Origin: Paenibacillus sp. GSMTC-2017
Lineage (GTDB): Bacteria > Bacillota > Bacilli > Paenibacillales > Paenibacillaceae
Length of the DNA stretch: 64,000 nucleotides
NCBI RefSeq assembly: GCF_016019935.1
Contig: NZ_JAECMT010000004.1
Location: 372,833-436,832, forward strand
Direction: 5' to 3'
Each line of letters begins with the position of its first letter. Within the stretch, counting starts at the first letter, position 1. The position numbers and the translations under genes were made by a program. The notes under the pieces were generated by a model. That model ran no database searches. It was not told the origin of the DNA and was given only the letters and a program-made list of their open reading frames with translations. Positions 1 to 7,651 of the stretch are shown one piece after another.

Positions 1-987
1 ACCATCAAGTTCTGACTCTAGGAAAAACCCGTCTTCTGTCGGCCATTTGAATTGATCAACTGGCTTGTACTTGCCATCTTTAGGATCTTTGTAAACGAAG
101 TCGGGTAGTAGGCCGGTTTTTGGGCTGTAGTTTTTATGAATGTCTGTAATGATGCCGTAAGTATTATCTATAACCTTATCCCATCGAGTATCACCTGTAG
201 CTTTACTAAATTCCTTCATATGTTGAAGCATGAAATCAGAAGGACGTGACGCAGGTGCAAAACTCGGTACGCTATCAGATACTTTTACCCAGTCGCCTAA
301 CTGAAGATGGAAGTCCGTAGGGTGAACTTCATTTTCCATAATGGCGTTGATGACTTTGATTGCTTCTGCTTTATAGTTGATTGCTCCATTACTTCCCCAC
401 TGTTTATCAGCCAGTAATAAGGAGTAAGCAATGTCCATGTCTCCGTCGGTTGCGGAATCGGTACCGTTAACATCAATAATCTTGCCACCTCTGTCGGCTT
501 GCTGCCATGCCATCAGATCGGGATCAAGTTCGCTTGGGTGAGCACGGAAAAATCGGTACATACCATCGAAAATCGATTTCGCTTTTTTGTCATGTCCAGC
601 CATAATTGCCGTTACGATCATGCCGTATCCATGTGCTTCGGAGACTGTAATTGCATCACCATTCCAGCCCCCATCGTTGTACCACACATAATATTGGTTA
701 GCGTCGTATGGATTTGCCCGTACATATTTTTTCTTCCATTCATTGTAGAGAAGTGTTACTTCTTTATCCATTTGTTGTTGCGATACATGATTTGGTTTAA
801 TCGTTCCTTTCACAGAAGCCATATGCTGAGGGAACGGTCTTAATGCTTTCTCTGAACTGTTTGTTTTGCCTGACTGAGCATGAATGGGCTGCAACGTAAT
901 AAGCATCAAAATAAGTGCCGTAATAACTGTCATAACAATCGTTAACTTAACGATTGAATATGCTCCGCTGGTAGAATGGTGTTTCAT
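1..987 (-). CDS. Glycoside hydrolase family 8 (endoglucanase/lichenase/chitosanase type), C-terminus cut by window edge
   Basis: Secreted beta-glycan hydrolase read on the minus strand, starting at the ATG at 985-987 and running off the left edge after 329 codons. Residues 1-40 are a signal peptide: a basic start, a hydrophobic stretch and an Ala-x-Ala-like end near QPIHAQ. The family 8 signature is visible: SEAHGYGM near residue 113 carries the predicted catalytic Glu, and the later ATDGDMDIAYSLLLAD segment carries the conserved Asp. WNGD and the Trp-rich segments fit the alpha6/alpha6 barrel. Family 8 acts on cellulose, lichenan, xylan or chitosan, and the substrate cannot be told from this part. 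It is transcribed from its own promoter at 1070-1098 between two operators, so it is probably sugar- or catabolite-controlled. Confidence 0.9.
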   Translation of the reverse strand, partial: MKHHSTSGAYSIVKLTIVMTVITALILMLITLQPIHAQSGKTNSSEKALRPFPQHMASVKGTIKPNHVSQQQMDKEVTLLYNEWKKKYVRANPYDANQYYVWYNDGGWNGDAITVSEAHGYGMIVTAIMAGHDKKAKSIFDGMYRFFRAHPSELDPDLMAWQQADRGGKIIDVNGTDSATDGDMDIAYSLLLADKQWGSNGAINYKAEAIKVINAIMENEVHPTDFHLQLGDWVKVSDSVPSFAPASRPSDFMLQHMKEFSKATGDTRWDKVIDNTYGIITDIHKNYSPKTGLLPDFVYKDPKDGKYKPVDQFKWPTEDGFFLESELDG

Positions 988-1012
988 TCTGCATCACTGC
1001 CCTTCTTTTTTT

Positions 1013-1036
1013 AAAAGTTTAATCGCTTTAACTTTT
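1013..1036. promoter_or_regulatory. Downstream LacI-type operator of GH8 gene
   Basis: A second 24-bp near-palindrome with the same right half, GCTTTAACTTTT, as the operator at 1102-1125. The two centres are 89 bp apart. This copy lies downstream of the predicted start of transcription, so a repressor bound here would block elongation or close a loop with the upstream copy. Confidence 0.6.
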
Positions 1037-1069
1037 GATGAGAGTAGGTAGGCAAAGGTGTATAGCAGT

Positions 1070-1098
1070 ATTGTAGTTTGACTATATTTGGATGTCAA
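1070..1098 (-). promoter_or_regulatory. Sigma-A promoter of the GH8 gene
   Basis: On the minus strand TTGACA (1093-1098) is followed after exactly 17 bp by TACAAT (1070-1075). Transcription would start near 1063, about 75 bp before the GH8 start codon. Confidence 0.75.
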
Positions 1099-1101
1099 TA
1101 T

Positions 1102-1125
1102 AAAAGTGTAAGCGCTTTAACTTTT
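1102..1125. promoter_or_regulatory. Upstream LacI/CcpA-type operator of GH8 gene
   Basis: A 24-bp near-palindrome centred on GC|GC, with arms AAAAGTGTAAGC and GCTTTAACTTTT. Its inner part, TGTAAGCGCTTTAA, is close to the cre consensus of CcpA and to LacI-family operators. It lies just upstream of the -35 box. Confidence 0.65.
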
Positions 1126-1230
1126 GTCGAAATTAGGCCATTGCTGCAATCTGTTGACAAAATATTCAAAGTAAATTATTGTTAGTAACAAATAGATAAT
1201 AACAAAATGTTACGAACAGGTGATGAGCGA

Positions 1231-2124
1231 ATGGAACAAAGAGATAGGAATGGGCTTACCGAGCAGGAGTACCTTAAGCAATATAAGGTCGAAGATTTTG
1301 AACGGCCATCGGTAGCAACAGATATGGTCATTTTTACAGTAGGACATACAGAGGAAGACAACTACCGCAAGCTGCCAGTAAAGGAACTGCGATTATTGTT
1401 AATAAAGCGGGGGGCTCATCCGTATTTAGGAAAGTGGGCGTTACCAGGTGGATTTGTCCGTCCTACAGAAACATCTGAACAGGCAGCACAGCGAGAGCTT
1501 CGAGAGGAGACGGGCGTAGACAATGTTTATTTAGAGCAACTGTATACATTTAGTGATCCAGGACGTGATCCGAGGACATGGGTTATGAGTTGTTCCTATA
1601 TGGCACTCATCGACAGTGCGAAAGTACAGTTAGAAGCTGGTGATGACGCGGACAAAGCTACATGGTTTAGTGTCTCTTATCAACTTATTAAGGAACAGAA
1701 AGAATTATTTGAAGATGGCTATATTCAGTCTAAACACTATGAGTTGAAACTAAGTGGTGAGCTTACTACACTTGCGTCTGTTGTGGAATATCAAGAAACA
1801 GTAACACAGTCGATATCAAAGAGGGAATATAGCGTTATTTCAAATGATGGTTTAGCGTTTGACCATGCAAAGATTATTGTATTTGCGATAGAGCGTCTTA
1901 AAGGTAAGGTGGAATACACCGATATCGCGTTGCATCTAATGCCGAAGTTATTCACGTTGACGGAGTTGCAGCAAGTGTATGAAGTTATTTTGAATAAAGA
2001 ATTATTGAAAGCAGCCTTCCGTCGTAAAGTTGTCCATCTCGTTGAAGAAACAGATCATTACACAGAAAATGCAGGACATCGTCCGTCACGACTATACCGA
2101 AAACATAGAGGAAGCAGGGGTTAA
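1231..2124 (+). CDS. Nudix hydrolase with C-terminal winged helix, NrtR-like regulator
   Basis: An N-terminal Nudix domain carries the Nudix box, starting GGFVRPTETSEQAAQRELRE and ending EETGVD near residue 100. The C-terminal ~80 residues (FAIERLKGKVEYTDIALHLM onward) look like the winged helix of NrtR and related ADP-ribose-responsive regulators. In that family the Nudix domain binds or hydrolyses ADP-ribose and the winged helix controls NAD metabolism genes. The ATG at 1231 is chosen because AGGTGA lies 7 nt upstream; an in-frame ATG at 1207 has no such site. The stop is separated by one base from the start of the PARG gene, so the two are translationally coupled and probably act on the same metabolite. 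Whether it hydrolyses, regulates or both is inferred only from the family. Confidence 0.85.
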   Translation: MEQRDRNGLTEQEYLKQYKVEDFERPSVATDMVIFTVGHTEEDNYRKLPVKELRLLLIKRGAHPYLGKWALPGGFVRPTETSEQAAQRELREETGVDNVYLEQLYTFSDPGRDPRTWVMSCSYMALIDSAKVQLEAGDDADKATWFSVSYQLIKEQKELFEDGYIQSKHYELKLSGELTTLASVVEYQETVTQSISKREYSVISNDGLAFDHAKIIVFAIERLKGKVEYTDIALHLMPKLFTLTELQQVYEVILNKELLKAAFRRKVVHLVEETDHYTENAGHRPSRLYRKHRGSRG

Positions 2125-2125
2125 T

Positions 2126-2950
2126 ATGAATCGCAAAAAAATTGCAGAAGATACTCTTCGATATATCCATCAAGGATATTATGAGCATAACGGGAAGTGT
2201 GTGGATTTTTCGGGTTTGCAACGAAATACAGAGGAACACAGCATTACGATAACACCACAACAAGGGGCGCTATTGGTAGAGCAATTGAAACTGCCGACCG
2301 GGTTACCTCAAGCCAAACGAAGTGTTACTAATGAAGCTACCGTGCAAGCGATTTTAAATATGGATAAAGCAGGGCTTAAGAACGTAGGCGTACTCAACTT
2401 TGCCAGTGCAAAAAATGCCGGAGGCGGATTTCTAAACGGTGCGATGGCACAGGAGGAAAGCTTAGCGGCATCGAGAGGTCTGTACGAAACTCAATTGCGA
2501 AATGAAGAATATTACAGAGTTAACCGTGCTACTAAATCTATGATGTATACCAACTATGCTATTTATTCACCGGATGTACCATTTATTCGTGATGCTCGCT
2601 TTGAACTTATGGAGGAAGTAGTGACTGCTTCTGTACTTACATTACCAGCAGTTAACTATGGACAGGTTGTTTTGAAAGGTGAAGATACCCGGCTAGCAAA
2701 ACGTGTGATGAAAGATCGCATGCGTCTAGCTTTAGCGATATTCGCTTCTAGAGGGGACAAAAATCTTATTCTCGGAGCATATGGTTGTGGGGTATTCCGT
2801 AACGATCCAATAGAAGTAGCAGGTTGGTGGAAGGAACTGCTTGAGGTCGAGGAATATGGCGTCTTGTTCGACGAAATCGTATTTGCCGTGTTGGATAGCT
2901 CTAAGGGTGGGTTATGTATTGGTTCATTTCTTGAGCTGGGGAGAAAGTAA
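2126..2950 (+). CDS. Bacterial-type poly(ADP-ribose) glycohydrolase, TIGR02452 macrodomain family
   Basis: The 274-residue protein has the PARG-type macrodomain signature NFASAKNAGGGFLNGAMAQE followed by ESLAASRGLY. The GGG loop and paired Glu are the catalytic element that removes ADP-ribose polymers or terminal ADP-ribose from proteins. A second conserved piece, ILGAYGCGVFRNDP, is the phosphate-binding loop typical of macrodomains. The ATG at 2126 is preceded by AGGGG. The longer reading frame from 2030 lies inside the Nudix gene and has no ribosome binding site. Pairing with a Nudix/winged-helix protein points to ADP-ribose turnover, with PARG releasing ADP-ribose and the Nudix protein sensing or cleaving it. 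The modified target is unknown. Confidence 0.88.
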   Translation: MNRKKIAEDTLRYIHQGYYEHNGKCVDFSGLQRNTEEHSITITPQQGALLVEQLKLPTGLPQAKRSVTNEATVQAILNMDKAGLKNVGVLNFASAKNAGGGFLNGAMAQEESLAASRGLYETQLRNEEYYRVNRATKSMMYTNYAIYSPDVPFIRDARFELMEEVVTASVLTLPAVNYGQVVLKGEDTRLAKRVMKDRMRLALAIFASRGDKNLILGAYGCGVFRNDPIEVAGWWKELLEVEEYGVLFDEIVFAVLDSSKGGLCIGSFLELGRK

Positions 2951-3067
2951 TTTTGCAGAATAATGAAAAAGAATTAGGGCTTTTTAAGATGAAAATGTTA
3001 GAGGGTTCGAAGTTGTTTTAGTGTTTGTGAATACAAATAAGTTTATTTATTTTGGTAGGTGATAGTA

Positions 3068-3325
3068 ATGAAATATGAAAGTGAATTAGAAACGATTTCG
3101 AAGTATATTAACGAATGGGACCCGATAGGTTTATTAGCAGGTGGGGCCCCGCCAAATGAATATAGTATAGAAATAAGAGAACTTGCGGCTATGAATATTA
3201 GCTTACTAGATGAGGTTGAATTGGCAAAACTAATTCAGGATGTGTTTCTGGATTTCATGGGGATAAAACTCAGAACTTTGAATTGTTTAGATTGCGCAAT
3301 GAAAATTAAGGGGAGTTTAAAATAG
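3068..3325 (+). CDS. Small protein resembling the DUF1871 family
   Basis: An 85-residue acidic protein, probably cytoplasmic, starting ISKYINEWDPIGLLAGGAPP after a short helix. The W-D-P-I-G-L-L block followed by a Glu/Tyr-rich segment resembles DUF1871 proteins of Bacilli, which have no known function. AGGTGA at 3057-3062 with 5 nt spacing sets the ATG at 3068; the GTG at 3059 lies inside the Shine-Dalgarno. It opens an AT-rich run of small orphan genes. Confidence 0.6.
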   Translation: MKYESELETISKYINEWDPIGLLAGGAPPNEYSIEIRELAAMNISLLDEVELAKLIQDVFLDFMGIKLRTLNCLDCAMKIKGSLK

Positions 3326-3346
3326 TAATTACTAAGGAGACTATTT

Positions 3347-3532
3347 TTGAGAAAAAGAATGAGAAAAAAGACACATAAAAAATTTCTCGAAGAAATTTTA
3401 TACGAAGTGAGTGTTTCTTCGACTTGGAGAAAGAAGATATTTGATTCGAAAGATAGAGTAATGATTAACGTAAATAATGCCAATTACTTTTCAAAATCGT
3501 TAGCAAGTGCAATTCGTCAGACTCTTACTTAG
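3347..3532 (+). CDS. Small basic hypothetical protein
   Basis: A 61-residue ORF with a TTG start and an excellent AAGGAGA site 6 nt upstream (3334-3340). The first 12 residues are strongly basic (MRKRMRKKTHKK), followed by a helix and a polar C-terminus. I do not recognise the family. The good translation signal and short gap from the preceding gene support real expression. It may be a full small protein or the surviving front of a longer one, since the next gene is broken. Confidence 0.45.
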   Translation: MRKRMRKKTHKKFLEEILYEVSVSSTWRKKIFDSKDRVMINVNNANYFSKSLASAIRQTLT

Positions 3533-3553
3533 AAAACCGCAAGGAGTGAAGAT

Positions 3554-3800
3554 ATGCCGTATCACCAATTCATAATTGAAAAGTATGTTCCTGAAAATCT
3601 ATCATGAGATAATAATAGAGTTTCCGCAGGCAGTAATGGATGATGATCTTATTCATTATTTCACAAGGGTGAATATGAAAACCTCTGTTCAATCGTGATG
3701 AACTCATTAGGACGCTAGATAGTTTGATAGCATTAATAGATAAAGTTTTAGAGAAAGATCAGGGTGTTATTCATTTTGTGATTTGATTAATAAATATAAA
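3554..3800 (+). pseudogene. Frameshifted remnant of a small gene
   Basis: An ATG at 3554 sits 7 nt after a perfect AAGGAG but its frame stops after 17 codons (TGA 3605-3607). The protein-like reading continues in the next frame as HEIIIEFPQAVMDDDLIHYF. It then shifts again into LFNRDELIRTLDSLIALIDK before a TGA. Joined, this gives about 85 residues of plausible acidic helical protein with two frameshifts. Family unknown. Sequencing error is the alternative explanation. Confidence 0.45.
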
Positions 3801-3819
3801 GATAGGAGCCTGAAATCAA

Positions 3820-4326
3820 ATGAACATTAGACCAGCAATTGTTGAAGATATGGAAGGTATTGCAAAGGTTCATTTGGAGAGCTGGCGGACGACGTATGCG
3901 GGTATTATTTCTGATCAGTTTTTAGCTAGTTTGACGCTAGAGGGGCGAATGTAGCTTTGGGAGAGACGATTTATTAGCCCGAATAAAGATGAATTTATAT
4001 TTGTGTTAGTGGATGAGGATGAACATATTGTTGGATTCATTAATGGTGGAATAAGTCGAGAGGCAGAATTAGAGTATGATGCGGAAGTATATGCGCTCTA
4101 TTTATTGAAAGAGGCTCAAGGGAATGGATATGGGAGATTGCTGTTTAATGCGTTAGCTGAGGCATTGCGAGCTGAAAATTACAACTCTATTATGACTTGG
4201 GTATTGGAAGATAATCCATCACTAGGTTTCTATAAGCGGATTGGTGCTAAGGAAATTATGAGTAAGTCTATTCAAATCGGCAGCAAGGATTTAGTTGAAA
4301 TAGCAGTTGGATGGAAGCAACTTTAA
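3820..4326 (+). pseudogene. GNAT-family N-acetyltransferase interrupted by an in-frame amber codon
   Basis: Reading from the ATG at 3820 gives a normal GNAT N-terminus (MNIRPAIVEDMEGIAKVHLE), and the same frame continues to 4326 through a typical acetyl-CoA binding segment, EAQGNGYGRLLFNALAEAL, matching the Q/RxxGxG/A motif. Codon 45 is TAG (3952-3954), inside a conserved helix where the family usually has a coding residue. No frameshift is needed, so a single point change explains the break. Total length with the stop read through would be 168 residues, normal for the family. An internal restart at 4003 would lack the first strand and helices, so the gene is probably inactive. Confidence 0.75.
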
Positions 4327-4389
4327 GGACGGTTATTCAGTTTATATAGGAAAGAAGGTGAAAGCAGAGAAGAAGAGGAGGCGAGATCG

Positions 4390-4881
4390 TTGAGTAAATT
4401 TTTTATGAGGATGATTGTTACTTTAGTTATTTCACTTGGTTTATTAACTAGTTGCAGTGAATCTATCCCACAACCCAGAGAAAATATGTTTGAGGTTGGA
4501 ATCGAAGAACTAGTAGATGTTCATGTGGATCGACCGTTTAAAGTACATGGGTATCTAATGAATCATGCCAAAAACAAGTGGGCTATAACTCATGGAGTGG
4601 ATATGTTCACTTATCAGATTGTTGATGAAAAAGGAGATAGCGTACCCCATAGTGGCGATTTTCTTTTTAGAAACGATACTGGAATGATCACAGAAATTAA
4701 GCCTAATCAAGTTTACACACATAATGGGGAAGAACAACGAAGTAAAGAGTATTATGAATTCACTATTCATAAAGCAGGAAAGTATAAGGTTAAGGCGATA
4801 GTTAAATTTAGAATTACGTATGAAAAGATAGAGTATGATTTTCAAAAGACATCAGATTTTTATGAGTTTATTGTGAAGTAA
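4390..4881 (+). CDS. Hypothetical lipoprotein
   Basis: A 163-residue protein with a type II signal peptide: hydrophobic MRMIVTLVISLGLLTSC, with lipobox L-L-T-S-C at residues 18-22, so it is anchored to the outer face of the membrane. The rest is a beta-rich domain of about 140 residues (VDRPFKVHGYLMNH, FTIHKAGKYKVKAIVKF) that looks immunoglobulin-like; the family is not recognised. The TTG start at 4390 is supported by GAGGAGG 8 nt upstream. Confidence 0.7.
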   Translation: MSKFFMRMIVTLVISLGLLTSCSESIPQPRENMFEVGIEELVDVHVDRPFKVHGYLMNHAKNKWAITHGVDMFTYQIVDEKGDSVPHSGDFLFRNDTGMITEIKPNQVYTHNGEEQRSKEYYEFTIHKAGKYKVKAIVKFRITYEKIEYDFQKTSDFYEFIVK

Positions 4882-4996
4882 GGGTAGTGAAGTGAATTTA
4901 TCAATATTTAAAGAGTTAAATGCGACAGTATTGGTGTGTATGTTCATGTGTTAACACGCGGGAAAGTATATGAAATAATTGTAGTAGGAGGATGTA

Positions 4997-5509
4997 ATGG
5001 ATAGTTCTATACTAAAGGATTGGATACAGAAACATGATATACATAGAAGAACGATAGAAGCGTTTTGGTTAAACTTTAATAGTTATAGAGAAGAATATCC
5101 GGAGGAGTTTGAAGATGTATTTTTTCAATATTCAAGTGATAAGCTCAAGATATTTGTCGAAAATATCTCTTTGAATTTAAAGGATTTCGCGTATTTGGGT
5201 CCCGAAAATGGTGTGATGGAGTACATAGAGGCTAAAGTAAGAATAGAATATCGATCAGTAGAAGTAGCCTATTATCGATTAATCTTTTCACATGATGGTG
5301 AGGTTGAGGACGATTATTTTTTTACGGATTGGAAAGGCGAAAGGCCTTATTTACTAATGAGCGCATTGGATGATTTAGTTAAGGAAATGGATAAAAAGGC
5401 ACGCACTGGGGAAATTACTCCTGAGGAATCAGAGAGACTAAAGGGAATCCTTAGCGACAAGAAAAGACAGACGAAGGAAAGTTATTTCGAACAATTTTCA
5501 ATAAGTTAG
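4997..5509 (+). CDS. Hypothetical cytoplasmic protein
   Basis: A 170-residue soluble protein without signal peptide or membrane segment, preceded by AGGAGG. It has an N-terminal helical part, a central beta-rich part ending IFSHDGEVEDDYFFTDWKGE, and a charged C-terminal helix. The general look, acidic with aromatic strands, is like immunity or DUF proteins found singly in Bacilli, but I do not recognise it and no partner toxin is adjacent. Confidence 0.55.
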   Translation: MDSSILKDWIQKHDIHRRTIEAFWLNFNSYREEYPEEFEDVFFQYSSDKLKIFVENISLNLKDFAYLGPENGVMEYIEAKVRIEYRSVEVAYYRLIFSHDGEVEDDYFFTDWKGERPYLLMSALDDLVKEMDKKARTGEITPEESERLKGILSDKKRQTKESYFEQFSIS

Positions 5510-5614
5510 TTCCTTAAGATAATCTGTTTCATTGTTTTGGAAGTCGTGTTGTTTTGGTGTATATATCGAGTATAGCGTAGATTATTCATTTCATGATACT
5601 TAGGAGAGTCAAAT

Positions 5615-5875
5615 GTGATGATAACCATTAAACTACCCAAAGAAGAAAAGGAAGTACTCATCAGCAATGTAAAAACCTACTTTGAGTTAGAAAGATCGGA
5701 GACGATCGGCGATTTAGGTGCGGAGCAGATGATCGACTTTATGATAAAAGAGCTTGGACCATACATATATAACAAAGGAATAGCAGATGCACGTACGCTA
5801 ATGAATGAAAAGATGGCTCAAATAGAAGATGAACTGTATACGCTAGAACAACCTACTCATAATCGGCAGAGATGA
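5615..5875 (+). CDS. DUF2164 family protein
   Basis: An 86-residue protein matching the DUF2164 pattern: IKLPKEEKEVLISNVKTYFE, then ERSETIGDLGAEQMIDFMIK and ELGPYIYNKGIADAR. The family is common in Firmicutes and proteobacteria and has no known function. TAGGAGAG at 5601-5608 serves either the GTG at 5615 or the ATG at 5618. The last 12 residues are a polar tail. Confidence 0.8.
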   Translation: MMITIKLPKEEKEVLISNVKTYFELERSETIGDLGAEQMIDFMIKELGPYIYNKGIADARTLMNEKMAQIEDELYTLEQPTHNRQR

Positions 5876-5966
5876 ATTTGTTTGAAAGGCACAAATTCTT
5901 CTCAATTATAGCTGTAAGGGTGGAAATTACTCTTGCAGTGTGCAGATGAGCGACTGTGACATCTGC

Positions 5967-6038
5967 AACCCGAAAAAGTCGGGTTAGCCGCTGTCCGTCG
6001 CGCGAAAAGGCCCTGCTAACCCGAAAAAATCGGGTTAG
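5967..6038. repeat. Two units of a 51-bp-period palindromic repeat
   Basis: Two hairpins with arms AACCCGA / TCGGGTT lie exactly 51 bp apart (starts 5967 and 6018), each followed by AGCCGC. They match the ten-unit array at 44386-44869 in arm sequence and period. Just upstream, 5942-5965 forms another small hairpin, GCAGATG / CATCTGC. Like the large array, this one sits between convergent genes. Confidence 0.8.
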
Positions 6039-6087
6039 CCGCCGCCCGCCATGCCGCCTACCGAGTTATTGGCTCGATGCCGCCCTC

Positions 6088-7461
6088 TTACTTCCCTGCC
6101 AAAACACCTCTAGAAAGTTTAACCGCAGCTACAATACCTACAATAACTAGCAACAACTGCATTGCTAGAGAGACAGTAATGCCTAACTCCGTCGAGAAAC
6201 CCGTTGTTTCGGTTATCGTAATAAGTGCTCCTGCTACGCCGATGCTAATTGCTGGTGTGAATGTATCTGCGACTGCTAGATCGGCAGACACTTTGCCCTC
6301 TTCGCCTGACTTCGAGTAGGAGAAGGCGATTGCCGCACTTGTTGGATGGGCTAGTCCAATGCCGAAGCCGACAATGATTTGGCTCGCGATAGCAACGACT
6401 AACGCTGTCCCACTATCTTGGATGAAAGCAAGCGGTGCTGCAGCGCTGACACCAATGATCATAAAGGATAAGCCGACTAATATACGACGTTTCCGACCAG
6501 CGCCGTTATCCCGTTTGTCACGCTGTGCTTGCAGATTCGCTGCGATAGACCAGCTAATAGCTGCCGAAGCAACGGCGAGTCCAGCCGTATCCGCTGTAAA
6601 ACCTAATACCGATGTAAGAGCAAGTACAAGATATGTTTGTGTCCCCGAATATGCCGCAACGAACAATCCACGTGATGCAACAATAGCAGGTATTCCCGAC
6701 CGAGCAGTAAAGGTTCCTTCAGGAATGAGTTGGCGTAGTGGAATGACCAAAGTTATGAGACCTACAACTGCTAACAGAATGCCATAGAGATGCGGCATCA
6801 TGCCAAGTCCAGTAATCATGATTCCCGTACCAACGGCTAATAACACCGGTGGAACGACACGTAGTTTTTGAGCCGATTTTAATGCTGTGTTCATCCCTCG
6901 GAAGGATGGAGTCGTTAGCAGTGCGGATATGAAAACGAACGGCAATATGAGCCAAAATACGTAACGCCAATCCAATTGCTCTGTAATAACGCCAGCGACA
7001 TAAGGGCCGATTAAACCAGGCAAGATGTACGCACTAGAAAATACGGCTAAAATTTGTGGACGAAGGGAATCGCTATATCGCAGCGTAATAGCTGTATACA
7101 CACAATTGACCAAGGCGCCTGCACCGTAACCTTGCAGAAAACGGCTAATAATAAACACGATCATATTGGGGGATAGCGCTGCAAGAACAATCCCTATACC
7201 AAAGATAATTAAAGAAAATACAAAAGGTTTGGCTGCGCCGCTGCGATCAACCAGCTGTCCAGTAATGACCGTACCGATCAACTGTGCCAACAAATACGTA
7301 CTAAATACCCATCCATACAGACTCTCGCCATTCAATTCCTTAGCAAGAGCAGGGGCTATCGTTGTAACAGCAAGTCCTTCAAATGCGGCTGCTGTCACGA
7401 CAAGAATAATACCAATCGTTAATGCTCGATAGTTGGGACCCCAGATGCTTTCCCTTTTCAT
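6088..7461 (-). CDS. MFS transporter, drug:H+ antiporter type
   Basis: A 457-residue polytopic membrane protein with an N-terminal MFS pattern: helix 1 (GIILVVTAAAFEGLAVTTIA), motif A-like GQLVDRSGAAKPF between helices 2 and 3, and the antiporter-type PGLIGPYVAGVI in helix 5. It contains 12-14 predicted helices, suggesting DHA-family export of small toxic molecules. AAAGGAG lies a few bases before the ATG at 7461. No linked regulator is evident; the gene upstream on the same strand is separated by a hairpin at 7597-7642. The substrate cannot be deduced. Confidence 0.85.
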   Translation of the reverse strand: MKRESIWGPNYRALTIGIILVVTAAAFEGLAVTTIAPALAKELNGESLYGWVFSTYLLAQLIGTVITGQLVDRSGAAKPFVFSLIIFGIGIVLAALSPNMIVFIISRFLQGYGAGALVNCVYTAITLRYSDSLRPQILAVFSSAYILPGLIGPYVAGVITEQLDWRYVFWLILPFVFISALLTTPSFRGMNTALKSAQKLRVVPPVLLAVGTGIMITGLGMMPHLYGILLAVVGLITLVIPLRQLIPEGTFTARSGIPAIVASRGLFVAAYSGTQTYLVLALTSVLGFTADTAGLAVASAAISWSIAANLQAQRDKRDNGAGRKRRILVGLSFMIIGVSAAAPLAFIQDSGTALVVAIASQIIVGFGIGLAHPTSAAIAFSYSKSGEEGKVSADLAVADTFTPAISIGVAGALITITETTGFSTELGITVSLAMQLLLVIVGIVAAVKLSRGVLAGK

Positions 7462-7596
7462 GTTGCTCTTCTCCTTTAAACTAGTTGCTGAAATCGTGAT
7501 GATTAAGAGCTTGCACTGCTCTACTTACTTCGATGATTATAACGCTAAAATAACAATTGAGGTAGCGATTTGAAGTAAACTTCAAGTAATCGCAAT

Positions 7597-7642
7597 AGGG
7601 CTGTCTCAGCTGAGTTTATAATAAACCCATTGAGACAGCCCC
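7597..7642. terminator. Hairpin between EamA and MFS genes
   Basis: Arms GGGCTGTCTCA and TGAGACAGCCC are perfect and 11 bp long. The T-run is clearer on the plus strand (CCTTTTG) than on the minus strand, where it would end the EamA transcript, so termination there may be partial. Confidence 0.6.
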
Positions 7643-7651
7643 TTTTGTGAC

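Noticed and set aside
6359..6787. 142-residue ORF antisense to the MFS gene
   Set aside because: Composition is that of a reversed membrane-protein gene; no translation signal.
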